Part shown: piece by piece, positions 30,319-38,631 of the stretch
Numbering within the stretch: position 1 is the stretch's first letter
How the letters are laid out: the number at the start of each line of letters is the position of its first letter
Origin: Hyphomicrobiales bacterium
GTDB taxonomy: Bacteria > Pseudomonadota > Alphaproteobacteria > Rhizobiales > Rhizobiaceae
DNA length: 64,000 bases
Reading direction: 5' to 3'
Assembly (NCBI GenBank): GCA_900466875.1
Contig: UBNQ01000009.1
Location: 124,001 to 188,000, forward strand
Notes under the pieces: model-generated
What the model was told of the DNA's origin: nothing
Databases searched by the model: none
What the model saw: the letters and a program-made list of their open reading frames with translations, nothing else
Translations under genes and position numbers: made by a program

Positions 30319-30623
30319 GGCCCCTTGATTTCCCTACAAGAAATCGGCCTTTTTGCCGGCTACCCCAACAAGCATCCTAACGCGATATGCTGCGTCGCTC
30401 TTCACGCGGCCCTAAGCCGATCACGAAAACGTGAACGGTATTCTGGTTCCGTCCAGTGACGTCCCCTCAATACCAGATCGCTTTATAGTTTTAAGACGTT
30501 GCAGGTGCTGTATGACGTCTTGTATGACAAAAATCGTTGTAATACAACAACTTAAGCCATCGAAATGAACTTGTCCTTGTCCGTATTGCCTGTAACTTCT
30601 TACTCGCAACACTGGAGCATTCG
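30319..30623. promoter_or_regulatory. left-end control region of the element
   Basis: No gene is seen between attL and the first HTH gene. The region contains two direct copies of TGTATGAC (30509-30516 and 30521-30528, twelve bases apart) and, eight bases further on, the perfect palindrome GTTGTA-A-TACAAC (30536-30548). These look like binding sites for an element-encoded regulator or excisionase near the attachment site. GGAG at about 30612 serves the first gene. Confidence 0.4.
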
Positions 30624-30860
30624 ATGGACATTCAACCAGCCGCTATGTCGGTAGCCGACACCGCGAAGTATCTCAGTATATCCCGTGCCCGCCTTTACGA
30701 GCTTATGAAGGCCGGAGATATACGCCCGGCCAAGATCGGGCATCGCACAGTGATAAGGCGAGTTGACGCGGACGCATTCCTTGAGCGGTCGCTTGTACGA
30801 AAGCAGCCGCAAGGGATCCCTGATACCAAGCTCGCACAGGATCGGGGGATTTTCTCATGA
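30624..30860 (+). CDS. helix-turn-helix protein, excisionase family
   Basis: The 78-residue protein has a MerR-like winged HTH: MSVADTAKYLSISRARLYELMKAG then RPAKIGHRTVIRRVDADAFL, the pattern of the excisionase (HTH_17) domain. As the first gene inside the att site it could be the excisionase or a regulator of the element. Its stop overlaps the next start as ATGA. Family is clear; the role is inference. Confidence 0.8.
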   Translation: MDIQPAAMSVADTAKYLSISRARLYELMKAGDIRPAKIGHRTVIRRVDADAFLERSLVRKQPQGIPDTKLAQDRGIFS

Positions 30861-31687
30861 CCCGCTATTCTGCATTCGCGCGAAAACCTGCACCGGGCTC
30901 CGATTACGAATTTTATGTCGCGGGTTTCGAAGCGCTGAATTATCGCACCCATAGCTCCTATCTCATCGGAGCGGCGCACAGCTACGATTGCGGCCCCAAT
31001 CCTCTCGCGGACTACCTAGTCTTACTGCGCGACCGAGTTCGCCTCGATGTCGAAGAGAGACTGGCTCAGGCGGGCATTTTCCAGGCTCAGATACAAAGCA
31101 ATCCCGCCCTCTCCGGCATCGTCGATGAGTTGGTAAACGCGGACCAATCGTACCGGGCGCTTGTAGACGTGTGGTCGCTCTCGACAGATCTGGGCAGCGC
31201 CTACGTCGTTCCTCCGCATTGTCAGGTCATGAGCGAGGCGGTGGTTTACTCCGGCAGCACGCGTGGCGCCATTGAGATGCTGAACCGGAATGCACCGCGT
31301 TCCGGTGGGCTGACGAAAGATCATCTGCGACGCGGAAAGTCTTCTTTCACCCGCCATATCGCCGCCTGGTTTCAAGCGGCTCATATGTCGGCAGGGTCGT
31401 CCACCTGGCAGCTGTTGAATGTCCTTATGGTACGGGCGGCCTGGTTCAGCGCTTTAGTCGAGATACGCAATGAAGCGGCTCAACACCCCGATTTCAAAAA
31501 GCTCAGGGGCAGAACGTTGGCCGAAGCAATCGACCACCGTCACGGTTTTGCAAGAGCGATCCTTGAATGTGTCGATCGCGCGGACCGCCGGGCCGGACGA
31601 AGGTTTCAAACATTTCACGCCCTTTCGGCTTTGGACTTGGTCCTGCCGAAGTCACAGCGGCCAGTCGGTTTAGCTGGCGCGATTTGA
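30857..31687 (+). CDS. hypothetical protein, 276 residues
   Basis: I do not recognise this protein. It is soluble by appearance, with a Trp/Ala-rich central part (SSTWQLLNVLMVRAAWFSALVEI is one long hydrophobic helix) and an Arg/His-rich C-terminal half. It is coupled to the HTH gene by a four-base overlap and precedes another small HTH gene and the primase, so it probably belongs to the element's early replication or control operon. Confidence 0.75.
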   Translation: MTRYSAFARKPAPGSDYEFYVAGFEALNYRTHSSYLIGAAHSYDCGPNPLADYLVLLRDRVRLDVEERLAQAGIFQAQIQSNPALSGIVDELVNADQSYRALVDVWSLSTDLGSAYVVPPHCQVMSEAVVYSGSTRGAIEMLNRNAPRSGGLTKDHLRRGKSSFTRHIAAWFQAAHMSAGSSTWQLLNVLMVRAAWFSALVEIRNEAAQHPDFKKLRGRTLAEAIDHRHGFARAILECVDRADRRAGRRFQTFHALSALDLVLPKSQRPVGLAGAI

Positions 31688-31757
31688 TGCCCACAATTCA
31701 AAATGTATTCGCGCCAGTGGCTGCTGCAAAGTCACGGGCAACGAGAGGGCGCATCCA

Positions 31758-32006
31758 GTGACAATGATCAGCACGACGGCACCGCAAGAAGTTTTCACCG
31801 TGGTGGAGGCGGCAGTGCTTTTCAGACGCTCTACCACTTGGGTGCGCAACCGGATCGCTGCCGGGCAGCTCTACACCCTGCAGCCGGCAAGCCTGCGGCC
31901 GATCCTGATTACGGGCGCAAGCGCACGGCGGCTTCTACGTTCGACACCGGCAGGCATCCACGACGGTGCGCCGGCGCTCCGATTGGTCATCGATAACACG
32001 AAATGA
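31758..32006 (+). CDS. small HTH protein
   Basis: The 82-residue protein starts at GTG 31758, eight bases after GAGAGGG. Residues 12-50 (FTVVEAAVLFRRSTTWVRNRIAAG) read as a MerR/excisionase-type HTH. It lies 46 bases before the primase-helicase gene, with an imperfect hairpin at about 32004-32042 between them. It may regulate the replication gene; that is inference. Confidence 0.65.
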   Translation: MTMISTTAPQEVFTVVEAAVLFRRSTTWVRNRIAAGQLYTLQPASLRPILITGASARRLLRSTPAGIHDGAPALRLVIDNTK

Positions 32007-32042
32007 AACCGGCCACCCACGGCAATGGGCGGCCGGCTTGAA
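32005..32042 (+). promoter_or_regulatory. stem-loop upstream of the primase-helicase gene
   Basis: AACCGGCC-ACCCA and TGGGC-GGCCGGCTT form an imperfect but GC-rich stem between the HTH gene and the primase ATG at 32052. It could limit read-through or translation of the replication gene. No T-run follows. Confidence 0.4.
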
Positions 32043-32051
32043 AGGTCTTTG

Positions 32052-34430
32052 ATGTCTATTCAACATAACGCACGAGCAGCAACGGGACAACCCGTGCTCA
32101 GCTTTGCTGAGCAGCGGAAATTAGGCCAGATGCATGCCGATACGACAGACGACGCTGCAATCCTCTTCGCCGCGCTCGATCCCAAATTCCTGGCGATGCC
32201 GATCAAAGCTCCGCCCGTTGATCATCCTCAAATGCCAGCGGACGCCGCAGTTGAATTTCTTCGGGCGCTAGACCCGTCCGGTCGGCACAATCTCGTTGCG
32301 ATTGCTCCGGGCCGACGCTTGGAAGGGCGGACATTCGAGCCGGGAGACTGGAGCGGCATCAGAGAGTGGGTCGATGCCCGCGACGGTCGCAGCAACCTCT
32401 ATTACAGCGTCAATGAGCCGTCGTCGGACGCGCCGCATGACAAACTCAGCAAACGGGACATTGCCAGCATTCGGGCCGTTCACGTCGATATCGATCCTAA
32501 CGAAAGCAAGGCGAGCGATCTCGATGGAAAGAAGCGCCACGTCGAAGAGGAACGTCTGCGCCTGAAAAGGCAGATAGCTGATTTGAACGCGGCCCCGGTT
32601 CCGCCGTCCATGGCTGTCGACAGTGGCGGCGGGGTGCAGCTGATCTGGCGCCTGTCCCAAAAGCTGGACGCGCAACTATGGACCGATGAGGCTGAAGCTC
32701 AGAACCTGGGGCTCATCGAAGCTCTGGGCGGCGATCGATCGACGCAGGATATTTCCCGATTGCTGCGCCTTCCGGGCACTCTCAATCTTCCGGGGCCTGA
32801 TAAGGTTGCCAAGGGTCGAACCCAACGCCGCGCCGGCGTGATGACGACCAATGCAGCAGTCTATGGGTTGGATGAGATTGCGCGCAGCTATGAACCGAAA
32901 CACGTGACAGAGCGAACGGACAAAAACCCGGAAATCGATCAACTGAAGAAGGCAGTGGATTTGGGCCTCATCGCCCAGGCCAGCGATTACAGCGATCTGC
33001 CTGCAGCGCTCCGCAATCGGTTTGATGCCGCCCTTAGTTCCTCCGTTCGGTTGCAGGAGCTATGGGCATCCGGCATTCCGCACGGCAAAGATAAAAGCGG
33101 GTCTGCCGGCCGCTTCGAGCTTGCGGATTGGCTCAAGCTCAATGATTTCACGCTGAATGAATTCGGTTCGCTGCTCTGGGTGTGGGATCATGCCACTCGA
33201 CCGGGGAAGCCGCTGATCCACGAATTCGAAGACGATGAGCTCCGCCGTGACATTGCGCGATGCTGGGCTAAAGCCCGCGCCCCACTGGACCCGGCCAAAT
33301 TCTTCACACCCATCGACGACGAAGAGAGCGGCACGCCGGATAGCGACAACCCTTTCCAGACGCCCAACGCTTCCCAGAAGGTAAAGCTGCTGGATCTCAT
33401 CTCTTTCGACGATGCGGTGGCATCTGCCCTCGAGGCTTCGGCAAAACCTCTCGTGAAAGGCTTTCTGGATCAGGGCGCGCTGTCGGTTCTCTATGGCGAG
33501 AGCAATGTCGGAAAAACCTTCGTCGCCATGGATATCGCGTTCAATGTGGCCGCAGGGCTCGATTGGGCCGGCCGGCGGTCCGCGCATATGAGCGTCGTCT
33601 ACGTGGCAGCGGAAGGCGGGCGCGGCGCGCGGCGGCGTTTGGCGGCGATCGCGCGGCAGCGGGGCGGAGAGGCGCCGGTGCGGCCGCGGTTTCACCTCTA
33701 TCCCGGCAGCGTCAACTTGCTGAGGGCGGACGCTGACCTCGTGTCACTGATCGAGACGGTTCGCTCGGTTGAAAATGTCGGCCTGGTGGTGATCGACACT
33801 CTATCGAGGGCACTCGCCGGAGGCGATGAAAACTCCTCCACTGACATGGGCGCACTGGTCAAGAACGTCGATCGCCTTCGGCAGGCCACCGACGCCCATG
33901 TCATGCTCGTGCATCATTCGGGTAAAGATCGGGCCCGCGGCGCCCGCGGCCATTCACTGCTGCGCGCAGCCACGGACACCGAAATCGAGATCGCCGACAA
34001 CGAGATCACGGTGACGAAGCAACGCGATATCGACGGCAACTTCCGCCGGGCGTTCGTCCTGGACATCGTGGAGTTAGGGAAGGACAGCGACGGTGATGCG
34101 ATCACGTCCTGCATCGTTCGACTTGTCTCTCAGGCCGAAAGACCATCCAGCCAGCCGACTGCCGTCGAGGACGAAATTCTAGCGCTGCTCGATAGGCTCC
34201 AAGAGGCAGATCCAGAGGCCAAGGGCTTCGAAACCGACGTGATCGTAAGAGCCTGCCGAGATGCCGGGAAAACGATGCCCGGCGAAACGATCCGTACGCG
34301 CCTCCGTAACATGGAGACAAAGCGTCTCGTTGAGAAGCCGAAACGGGGGCTTTGGAAGCGGAAATCGGACAATTTGTCCGGTGGAATTGCATCCACCGTT
34401 TCAGTTTTCCTAACGGATCTGGACGAGTGA
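32052..34430 (+). CDS. AEP-type primase fused to RepA-like AAA helicase
   Basis: The 792-residue protein has two parts. The N-terminal part shows the archaeo-eukaryotic primase motifs: VHVDIDPN (residues 143-150, acidic pair D146/D148), SGGGVQLIWRL (191-201) and SRLLRLPGTLN (235-245). The C-terminal part is a AAA_25/RepA-type ATPase with Walker A GESNVGKT (about 482-489), Walker B LVVIDTLSRA (about 577) and a winged-helix-like tail. Such proteins start replication of plasmids and phage satellites from an adjacent origin. ATG 32052 follows AAAGG by seven bases. A CGGTGG repeat cluster begins inside its 3' end. Confidence 0.88.
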   Translation: MSIQHNARAATGQPVLSFAEQRKLGQMHADTTDDAAILFAALDPKFLAMPIKAPPVDHPQMPADAAVEFLRALDPSGRHNLVAIAPGRRLEGRTFEPGDWSGIREWVDARDGRSNLYYSVNEPSSDAPHDKLSKRDIASIRAVHVDIDPNESKASDLDGKKRHVEEERLRLKRQIADLNAAPVPPSMAVDSGGGVQLIWRLSQKLDAQLWTDEAEAQNLGLIEALGGDRSTQDISRLLRLPGTLNLPGPDKVAKGRTQRRAGVMTTNAAVYGLDEIARSYEPKHVTERTDKNPEIDQLKKAVDLGLIAQASDYSDLPAALRNRFDAALSSSVRLQELWASGIPHGKDKSGSAGRFELADWLKLNDFTLNEFGSLLWVWDHATRPGKPLIHEFEDDELRRDIARCWAKARAPLDPAKFFTPIDDEESGTPDSDNPFQTPNASQKVKLLDLISFDDAVASALEASAKPLVKGFLDQGALSVLYGESNVGKTFVAMDIAFNVAAGLDWAGRRSAHMSVVYVAAEGGRGARRRLAAIARQRGGEAPVRPRFHLYPGSVNLLRADADLVSLIETVRSVENVGLVVIDTLSRALAGGDENSSTDMGALVKNVDRLRQATDAHVMLVHHSGKDRARGARGHSLLRAATDTEIEIADNEITVTKQRDIDGNFRRAFVLDIVELGKDSDGDAITSCIVRLVSQAERPSSQPTAVEDEILALLDRLQEADPEAKGFETDVIVRACRDAGKTMPGETIRTRLRNMETKRLVEKPKRGLWKRKSDNLSGGIASTVSVFLTDLDE

Positions 34431-34581
34431 AGCGGTGCCCGGCGGTGTAAAAACGGTGGATTTGAAATCCCAATGAATACAGTTAGTTACGCTAAACGGT
34501 GGTTTTCGGTGGAGGCCGGTGGAGGCCTCACGGTCCAAAACGGTGGAACGGTGGGGGTATATAATACCCACCGGACCACCG
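34379..34581. repeat. CGGTGG iteron-like cluster, candidate replication origin
   Basis: Eight or more copies of CGGTGG(A/G/T) occur within about 200 bases. Plus-strand copies start at 34379, 34454, 34497, 34507, 34517, 34541 and 34549. Inverted copies lie at 34392-34398, 34567-34573 and 34575-34581. Two of the gaps are exactly ten bases, one helical turn. The last copies flank TATATAATA, an AT-rich core. The cluster lies right after the primase-helicase gene, where satellite and plasmid origins often lie. The short frame 34473-34688 crossing it is probably not a gene. Confidence 0.6.
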
Positions 34582-34684
34582 GTCCGCGGATTTCACCGAT
34601 GTTTTTAAGCTTTGTGTTCGCGCCGGCTCTTAGGCTGGCCGCCCACGATACCCTTTCAATTATGGGAAAGAATGGACGGCGGAA

Positions 34685-35212
34685 ATGATCGTGACGACCA
34701 GGCACCGGATGCAGGCGCGGGAAGCGCTTATCAACTGGCACCGCAAGACGCGGCCCCTCGTGCCCAAGTGCGGGGCCAAAACCCGCGCCGGCCACCCTTG
34801 CGGCATCATTGCCTTGAAGAACGGTAGATGCTGGCGGCACGGCGGGCGAACCGGCAAAGGCTACAACTGGCACAGGCTACGGTGGCCGAAGGATGGTCCA
34901 GCGGCCGAACTCAAGCTTCAGCGAAAACTCGCAGTACGGGAGAAAACCGCGAAAGAGCGCGCCGCGCGCATCGCCGCTATGACGCCGGAGGAGCGCGAAC
35001 GTCACGAGAGTTGGCAACGTACTCATCGTTCCGGGCCGCCTGCAGCACGCGCCGAGAAGCGTCGTCAACGCGAACAGAATGCAGATATCGCGGCCGTGGT
35101 CGCCAAGGAACGATTGCCCGTTCCGGCAAGCATCGAACTCCAAATTGAGATTGACGCGTTAGAGCGGCGGCTAGCGGCGGTTGCTGGGGCAAACATAAAC
35201 ATCTTCGATTAA
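34685..35212 (+). CDS. HGGxTG domain protein
   Basis: The 175-residue protein has a small metal-site-like N-terminal domain, CGAKTRAGHPCG followed by CWRHGGRTG, which is the HGGxTG domain common in phages and mobile elements of alphaproteobacteria. The rest is a charged, helical Lys/Arg/Glu-rich tail suited to nucleic-acid binding. It lies just after the repeat cluster and one base before a small gene with which it may be coupled. Function is unknown. Confidence 0.75.
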   Translation: MIVTTRHRMQAREALINWHRKTRPLVPKCGAKTRAGHPCGIIALKNGRCWRHGGRTGKGYNWHRLRWPKDGPAAELKLQRKLAVREKTAKERAARIAAMTPEERERHESWQRTHRSGPPAARAEKRRQREQNADIAAVVAKERLPVPASIELQIEIDALERRLAAVAGANINIFD

Positions 35213-35223
35213 TGGAGCGAAGA

Positions 35224-35529
35224 ATGGGAAAGACGCCAACCGTAGAAGATACACAGCGCGAGCTTTTACGTCGCATACGCACAGAAGGGGTTGTTGCTGC
35301 CTACGAGGCCAGCCTGTCGATATGTCGTGATCAGAAAGCGCCGGCGCCGGCTCGTGCCACGGCTTCTATGACTATCTTCCGCGCCGCTGGAATGTTCGAC
35401 CGCAAAGATGGTGACAAGCCCGCTGAGCCGCACGAGATGACAGCCGATCAATTGAACGCTGAGATCAAACGGCTTGAAGAAAGGCAGTCTCAGCCAGCGG
35501 AAGACGATGACACCGATATATTCGGCTAA
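35224..35529 (+). CDS. small protein, possibly terminase-small-subunit-like
   Basis: The 101-residue protein starts at ATG 35224 after GGAGCGAAG; another ATG twelve bases upstream has no site of its own. The segment SICRDQKAPAPARATASMTIFRAAGMFDR recalls short proteins in alphaproteobacterial phage elements sometimes labelled small terminase-like. That label is a recollection without alignment, so the function stays open. It follows the HGGxTG gene closely. Confidence 0.65.
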   Translation: MGKTPTVEDTQRELLRRIRTEGVVAAYEASLSICRDQKAPAPARATASMTIFRAAGMFDRKDGDKPAEPHEMTADQLNAEIKRLEERQSQPAEDDDTDIFG

Positions 35530-35780
35530 CCAGGGCGGCGTAGCGGGACCACGTTGCTCTCAAGTAACGTGATCGAGCCGTTAGGATCGCCAGGCTGCAG
35601 CAGGCAAGGTGCGGAACCGCTTTCGGAGAAAAGAGCTTCCGCGTTCATTCGTATCTGCTCGATAATGTCGGCAATACGGATCGCGCTGAGTGCCGGTAGT
35701 TGCAAATCTCGTAATTCCTCCGAGAGCGCACCGGCGGCCGCGCTGATCATGTGGGCGCGATATTCGGTCGGCAGGTCCAT
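35526..35780 (-). CDS. hypothetical protein, 84 residues
   Basis: A small helical protein (MDLPTEYRAHMISAAAGALSEEL) read convergently with the preceding gene, overlapping its stop by four bases. No family is recognised. Its composition is protein-like and the opposite strand has no competing gene over most of it. Confidence 0.5.
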   Translation of the reverse strand: MDLPTEYRAHMISAAAGALSEELRDLQLPALSAIRIADIIEQIRMNAEALFSESGSAPCLLQPGDPNGSITLLESNVVPLRRPG

Positions 35781-35874
35781 CTCGGCGATCCTAGCTTTGT
35801 CGGTGTTTCGAGCGGAGTAGAATAGTCCACGTATCCCGCAAACGGTAGGCGCGCTGCCGTGCTGATAATGCTCG

Positions 35875-36255
35875 TCACTTTTGCGGCTTAGCTTTTTTAC
35901 CAGCTGCCTTTGGCCCCGTTGAGGGGGCGGGTTTCTGCGAAGCGCGTCGTTGTCGTTTGAACATCTGGTTCAGCGCCCAGGTCCTAGCATCCATCGACGA
36001 TTTCGCTTTAGCGGCGTTCTTCTGGCGGATCTGCTCGACAATATCCAATTCTGGGCTGGCCGTCGCCTCGGAGCTTGCTGGCGACTTACCGCGGGTCACC
36101 GAACTCAGGTACGCGTCAAGATCCTCTTGCCGAACAAGAACAGGGCGTCCCTCGAGGTAGGTGAGTTTGCCACCGAGGCGCAACCTTTTGACCTTCGAAG
36201 TTGAACAGCGCAATATCTCGGCGACTTCTGGTTCTGTTAGAAAACGCTCGGTCAT
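35875..36255 (-). CDS. helix-turn-helix DNA-binding protein
   Basis: The 126-residue protein begins with an HTH_17/excisionase domain (FLTEPEVAEILRCSTSKVKRLRLGG, then VRQEDLDAYL) and ends in a Lys/Pro/Ala-rich basic tail. Its start overlaps the resolvase gene stop by four bases, so the two are made together. It may direct the resolvase or act as a recombination directionality factor; this is inferred from the pairing. Confidence 0.75.
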   Translation of the reverse strand: MTERFLTEPEVAEILRCSTSKVKRLRLGGKLTYLEGRPVLVRQEDLDAYLSSVTRGKSPASSEATASPELDIVEQIRQKNAAKAKSSMDARTWALNQMFKRQRRASQKPAPSTGPKAAGKKAKPQK

Positions 36256-36884
36256 GGCGAGACCTCCTCAAGTTCTTTCAGTCGCTTGGAGAGCCGAAGG
36301 AGTGTAGATCGCGAGCATCCAGTCGCCGCAACGATATCGTTCCACGACATCTTACGCGCCAGCATCCGCGTGATTGCTTCGTTACGTTCAGTGTCTTCTG
36401 GCCGGCCTTTGTAGCGGCCCGACACCTTTGCCTTTTCGATCCCTTGGGCCTGCCGGCGTTGGCGGTCCTCGTAGTCTTTACGGGCAATTGCCGCGAGCAT
36501 GTCCAGCATCATGTCATTCACGGCCCGGAACATTCGGCCGGTGAACTGATCTTCCACTTTAGACAGCATCATGTGAGAGGTCGGAAGATCCAGTGCGACG
36601 ACACGCACCTGGCGGGCTGCAATCTCGCGTTTGAGCGTTTCCCAGTCGCCTTCGTTGAGGCGGCTTAGTCGATCGACCTGTTCGGTCAGGAGGACGTCAT
36701 TGGGGCTGCAATCCTGCAATAGCCGGAATAGCTCCGGGCGCTTCAAGGACGCCCCGCTCTCGTTCTCGATGTAATACGCCGCGATTGGGAAACCCTTGCC
36801 CTTCGCGAAATCGTCTAGCTGGGACTTCGCGCGGGTGGCGTCCTGTTCCTTGGTGCTTGCCCGCATATACGCACGAACGAACAT
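36252..36884 (-). CDS. serine recombinase, resolvase/invertase family
   Basis: The 210-residue protein has a resolvase catalytic domain with the nucleophile in YMRASTKEQD (Ser10), the motif LLTEQVDRLSRL and a C-terminal HTH (MSWNDIVAATGCSRSTLLRL). It is the size of Tn3-type resolvases. Within the element it might resolve dimers or invert a segment. The region just upstream holds repeated GGTTCG sequences that could be its binding or res site. Confidence 0.9.
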   Translation of the reverse strand: MFVRAYMRASTKEQDATRAKSQLDDFAKGKGFPIAAYYIENESGASLKRPELFRLLQDCSPNDVLLTEQVDRLSRLNEGDWETLKREIAARQVRVVALDLPTSHMMLSKVEDQFTGRMFRAVNDMMLDMLAAIARKDYEDRQRRQAQGIEKAKVSGRYKGRPEDTERNEAITRMLARKMSWNDIVAATGCSRSTLLRLSKRLKELEEVSP

Positions 36885-36897
36885 GCATTCTCTCCCT

Positions 36898-36979
36898 GGT
36901 TCGATTTAGATGGTGCGATCGCTGCCGGTTCGATTTGCTTCCGGCCCGCTATATTTCGAACCAAGAAAATATTGGTTCG
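36898..36979. repeat. GGTTCG repeats upstream of the resolvase gene
   Basis: GGTTCGATTT occurs at 36898-36907 and 36927-36936. A perfect inverted repeat CGAACCAA (36957-36964) and TTGGTTCG (36972-36979) follows, giving four GGTTCG half-sites in 82 bases. They lie 14-95 bases before the resolvase start, as expected for a res site or an autoregulatory operator. Confidence 0.5.
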
Positions 36980-37003
36980 CGTGAGGTAGACCCAAATAAA
37001 CGG

Positions 37004-37324
37004 CTATTGCATGCGCCCGGCAGCGCGCTTTTGGCTGACTTTAATAGCTGCCCTGCAACGCGACCGAAGGCCTTTGCTATCAGTATGGAACGCAAGCAAG
37101 TCCAACTCGTCACGCCATTCGGCAGCGTCATGCATGTCACCGCGATCGTCGGCTTCCTGAAGGGCCACTACAGCCCGGTTGAATGCGGTCAGTTCGTTAT
37201 TGCGTTCCGCCATCGAATGACTCCTAACGAATGGAACGACAGCGCCCTTTTCTAAGGTCGCTGCGATTTGAACATGACGGTTCTTTGCAGAGCGGTACGG
37301 AAGGATCTCGATTACGTTGGTCAT
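37004..37324 (-). CDS. hypothetical protein, 106 residues
   Basis: No family is recognised. The middle (NRAVVALQEADDRGDMHDAAEW) is a helical, acidic stretch and the C-terminus is basic. It lies upstream of the resolvase gene on the same strand, with the GGTTCG repeats between them. Confidence 0.55.
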   Translation of the reverse strand: MTNVIEILPYRSAKNRHVQIAATLEKGAVVPFVRSHSMAERNNELTAFNRAVVALQEADDRGDMHDAAEWRDELDLLAFHTDSKGLRSRCRAAIKVSQKRAAGRMQ

Positions 37325-37889
37325 GACATCACCCTAGTCGATTGAGGATGACGAAATATTTATTTAAATGGTTCGATAAGTCAACAGTGTTCTGCGCGGG
37401 CCCGTTCGATGTCACTCAAAGCTAGGCAGCCACTTGCACGTCAGTCAACGCTGGTGGGGTGTAGGTAGTGCATGCCGCGGATTGCCTACACATCCTCCGC
37501 CGATCGTCTGACAGGCAGCGGTAAGTCTCTGATCCAGTTGCGCCATTGCCCACACCCGCCACCCGCCCCCTGGCGGGTAGTCCGAATGCCGATCCGGGAG
37601 CGGTACCGGACACCCGCACAAAATCGCGCCGCGCTGGAACTTTTTTCCGTAGAAGCGTCCGATGCGCTGAAACTTTAGAAGCATTTTTTCTCGCGAGCGC
37701 GGTCTGTCGCGCGCTTTTTTTGAAGCAGAACAGACATTGTCCGACACGACTTGCTCGGTACTCGCGGCTTCGGCGCGTTTTCGCCGTCTGTATTGGGACT
37801 TTTTTCGCGCTGCATCGAAGTGCATCATCGAAGCGAACGAAAGGCCGCGGGCCTCTTCATGGATCGTTCTTAGCGCGAGGATATTGATT
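37325..37889. other. intergenic region without a recognised gene
   Basis: About 560 bases without a convincing gene lie between two divergent transcription units. The left part is AT-rich around AAATATTTATTTAAATGGTTCGA, which includes a further GGTTCGAT (about 37370). The right part is GC-rich with short inverted repeats (CCCGCC/GGCGGG near 37560-37578). It probably holds promoters for both directions. Confidence 0.4.
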
Positions 37890-38411
37890 ATGCCGATGCC
37901 TGAAGAACCGGAATACGATGGGCTTCCGCCGCCGGATTTCGTATTTCCGTCAAGACCGACCGATTTCGAAGAAAAGCTCGAGATGATGCTGCTCGATCTC
38001 CGCCATATCGCCGACGGCGATATGGTTGCGTACCGGGCATCTCACCTTCTCTGCACTCTCCAGGACGCTGTAAAGCGAGATAGCGAGCGGTTGCCTGGGA
38101 ACCAACGCGACCGGATGCTTACGGCATTCGCTAAAGCCCGCTATCACGTCCTTGGCCTTTTCGCGTCGCGATGCGATGCGGAGTTGGCGAGCGCTGGCTA
38201 CGACGCAATTGCGGGCCTGATAATTTGGTGGGCGGAAAGTCCGCTTGATCACGCAGAACGCCCTCGCCACTTTTTTAGCGATCTTCACGCCTACGTTCGA
38301 TGGCTGCGCAACAACTGCCACAACATCGCTCTCATGGAGCAGGTCGAGGAGCGGGCGCATGGCCGGCGCGAAAAGACAATCGCCGAAATCTTCAAGAAGG
38401 CGGTGGCGTGA
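37890..38411 (+). CDS. hypothetical protein, 173 residues
   Basis: The product MPMPEEPEYDGLPPPDFVF... is acidic at the N-terminus and helical after residue 30. No family is recognised. ATG 37890 follows GCGAGG by about nine bases; the longer frame from 37737 has no site. It opens a run of four genes (173, 70, 202 and 1058 residues) on one strand with one overlap and short gaps. Its stop overlaps the next start by one base (TGATG). Confidence 0.65.
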   Translation: MPMPEEPEYDGLPPPDFVFPSRPTDFEEKLEMMLLDLRHIADGDMVAYRASHLLCTLQDAVKRDSERLPGNQRDRMLTAFAKARYHVLGLFASRCDAELASAGYDAIAGLIIWWAESPLDHAERPRHFFSDLHAYVRWLRNNCHNIALMEQVEERAHGRREKTIAEIFKKAVA

Positions 38412-38623
38412 TGCGCCAAGGTCTGGCCGAACGCTCTTTTCAGATGCTTGAATTCCAGGCCGTTACGTCTGAATTCCATCGCCTTCCGTTCGTGCCTATG
38501 GTAGATATCGACCAACCCGAATATCTGCGGACCTCGGGACGCCGCGCACCCACTTCCGACCTTTTCGGAAGTACGTCCAAACCTTCGAACCTGGGGCCAA
38601 CGCCCGCGTTCGATCGACGTTAG
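38411..38623 (+). CDS. small hypothetical protein, 70 residues
   Basis: ATG 38411 overlaps the previous stop (TGATG), so it looks translationally coupled. The sequence has no recognisable domain and a Ser/Pro/Arg-rich C-terminus. It is followed eight bases later by the 202-residue gene. Confidence 0.45.
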   Translation: MRQGLAERSFQMLEFQAVTSEFHRLPFVPMVDIDQPEYLRTSGRRAPTSDLFGSTSKPSNLGPTPAFDRR

Positions 38624-38631
38624 GTAGCGCC

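Noticed and set aside
34379..34581. CRISPR array as an explanation for the repeats
   Set aside because: The repeats are only 6-7 bases, in both orientations and irregularly spaced, and no cas genes are present.
34473..34688. 71-residue frame across the CGGTGG repeats
   Set aside because: No ribosome site, Gly/Thr-rich repeat-driven sequence; the repeats themselves are the better explanation.
37546..37887. Short frames in the region before 37890
   Set aside because: Arg/Ser/Pro-rich composition typical of non-coding GC-rich DNA; overlapping frames on both strands.
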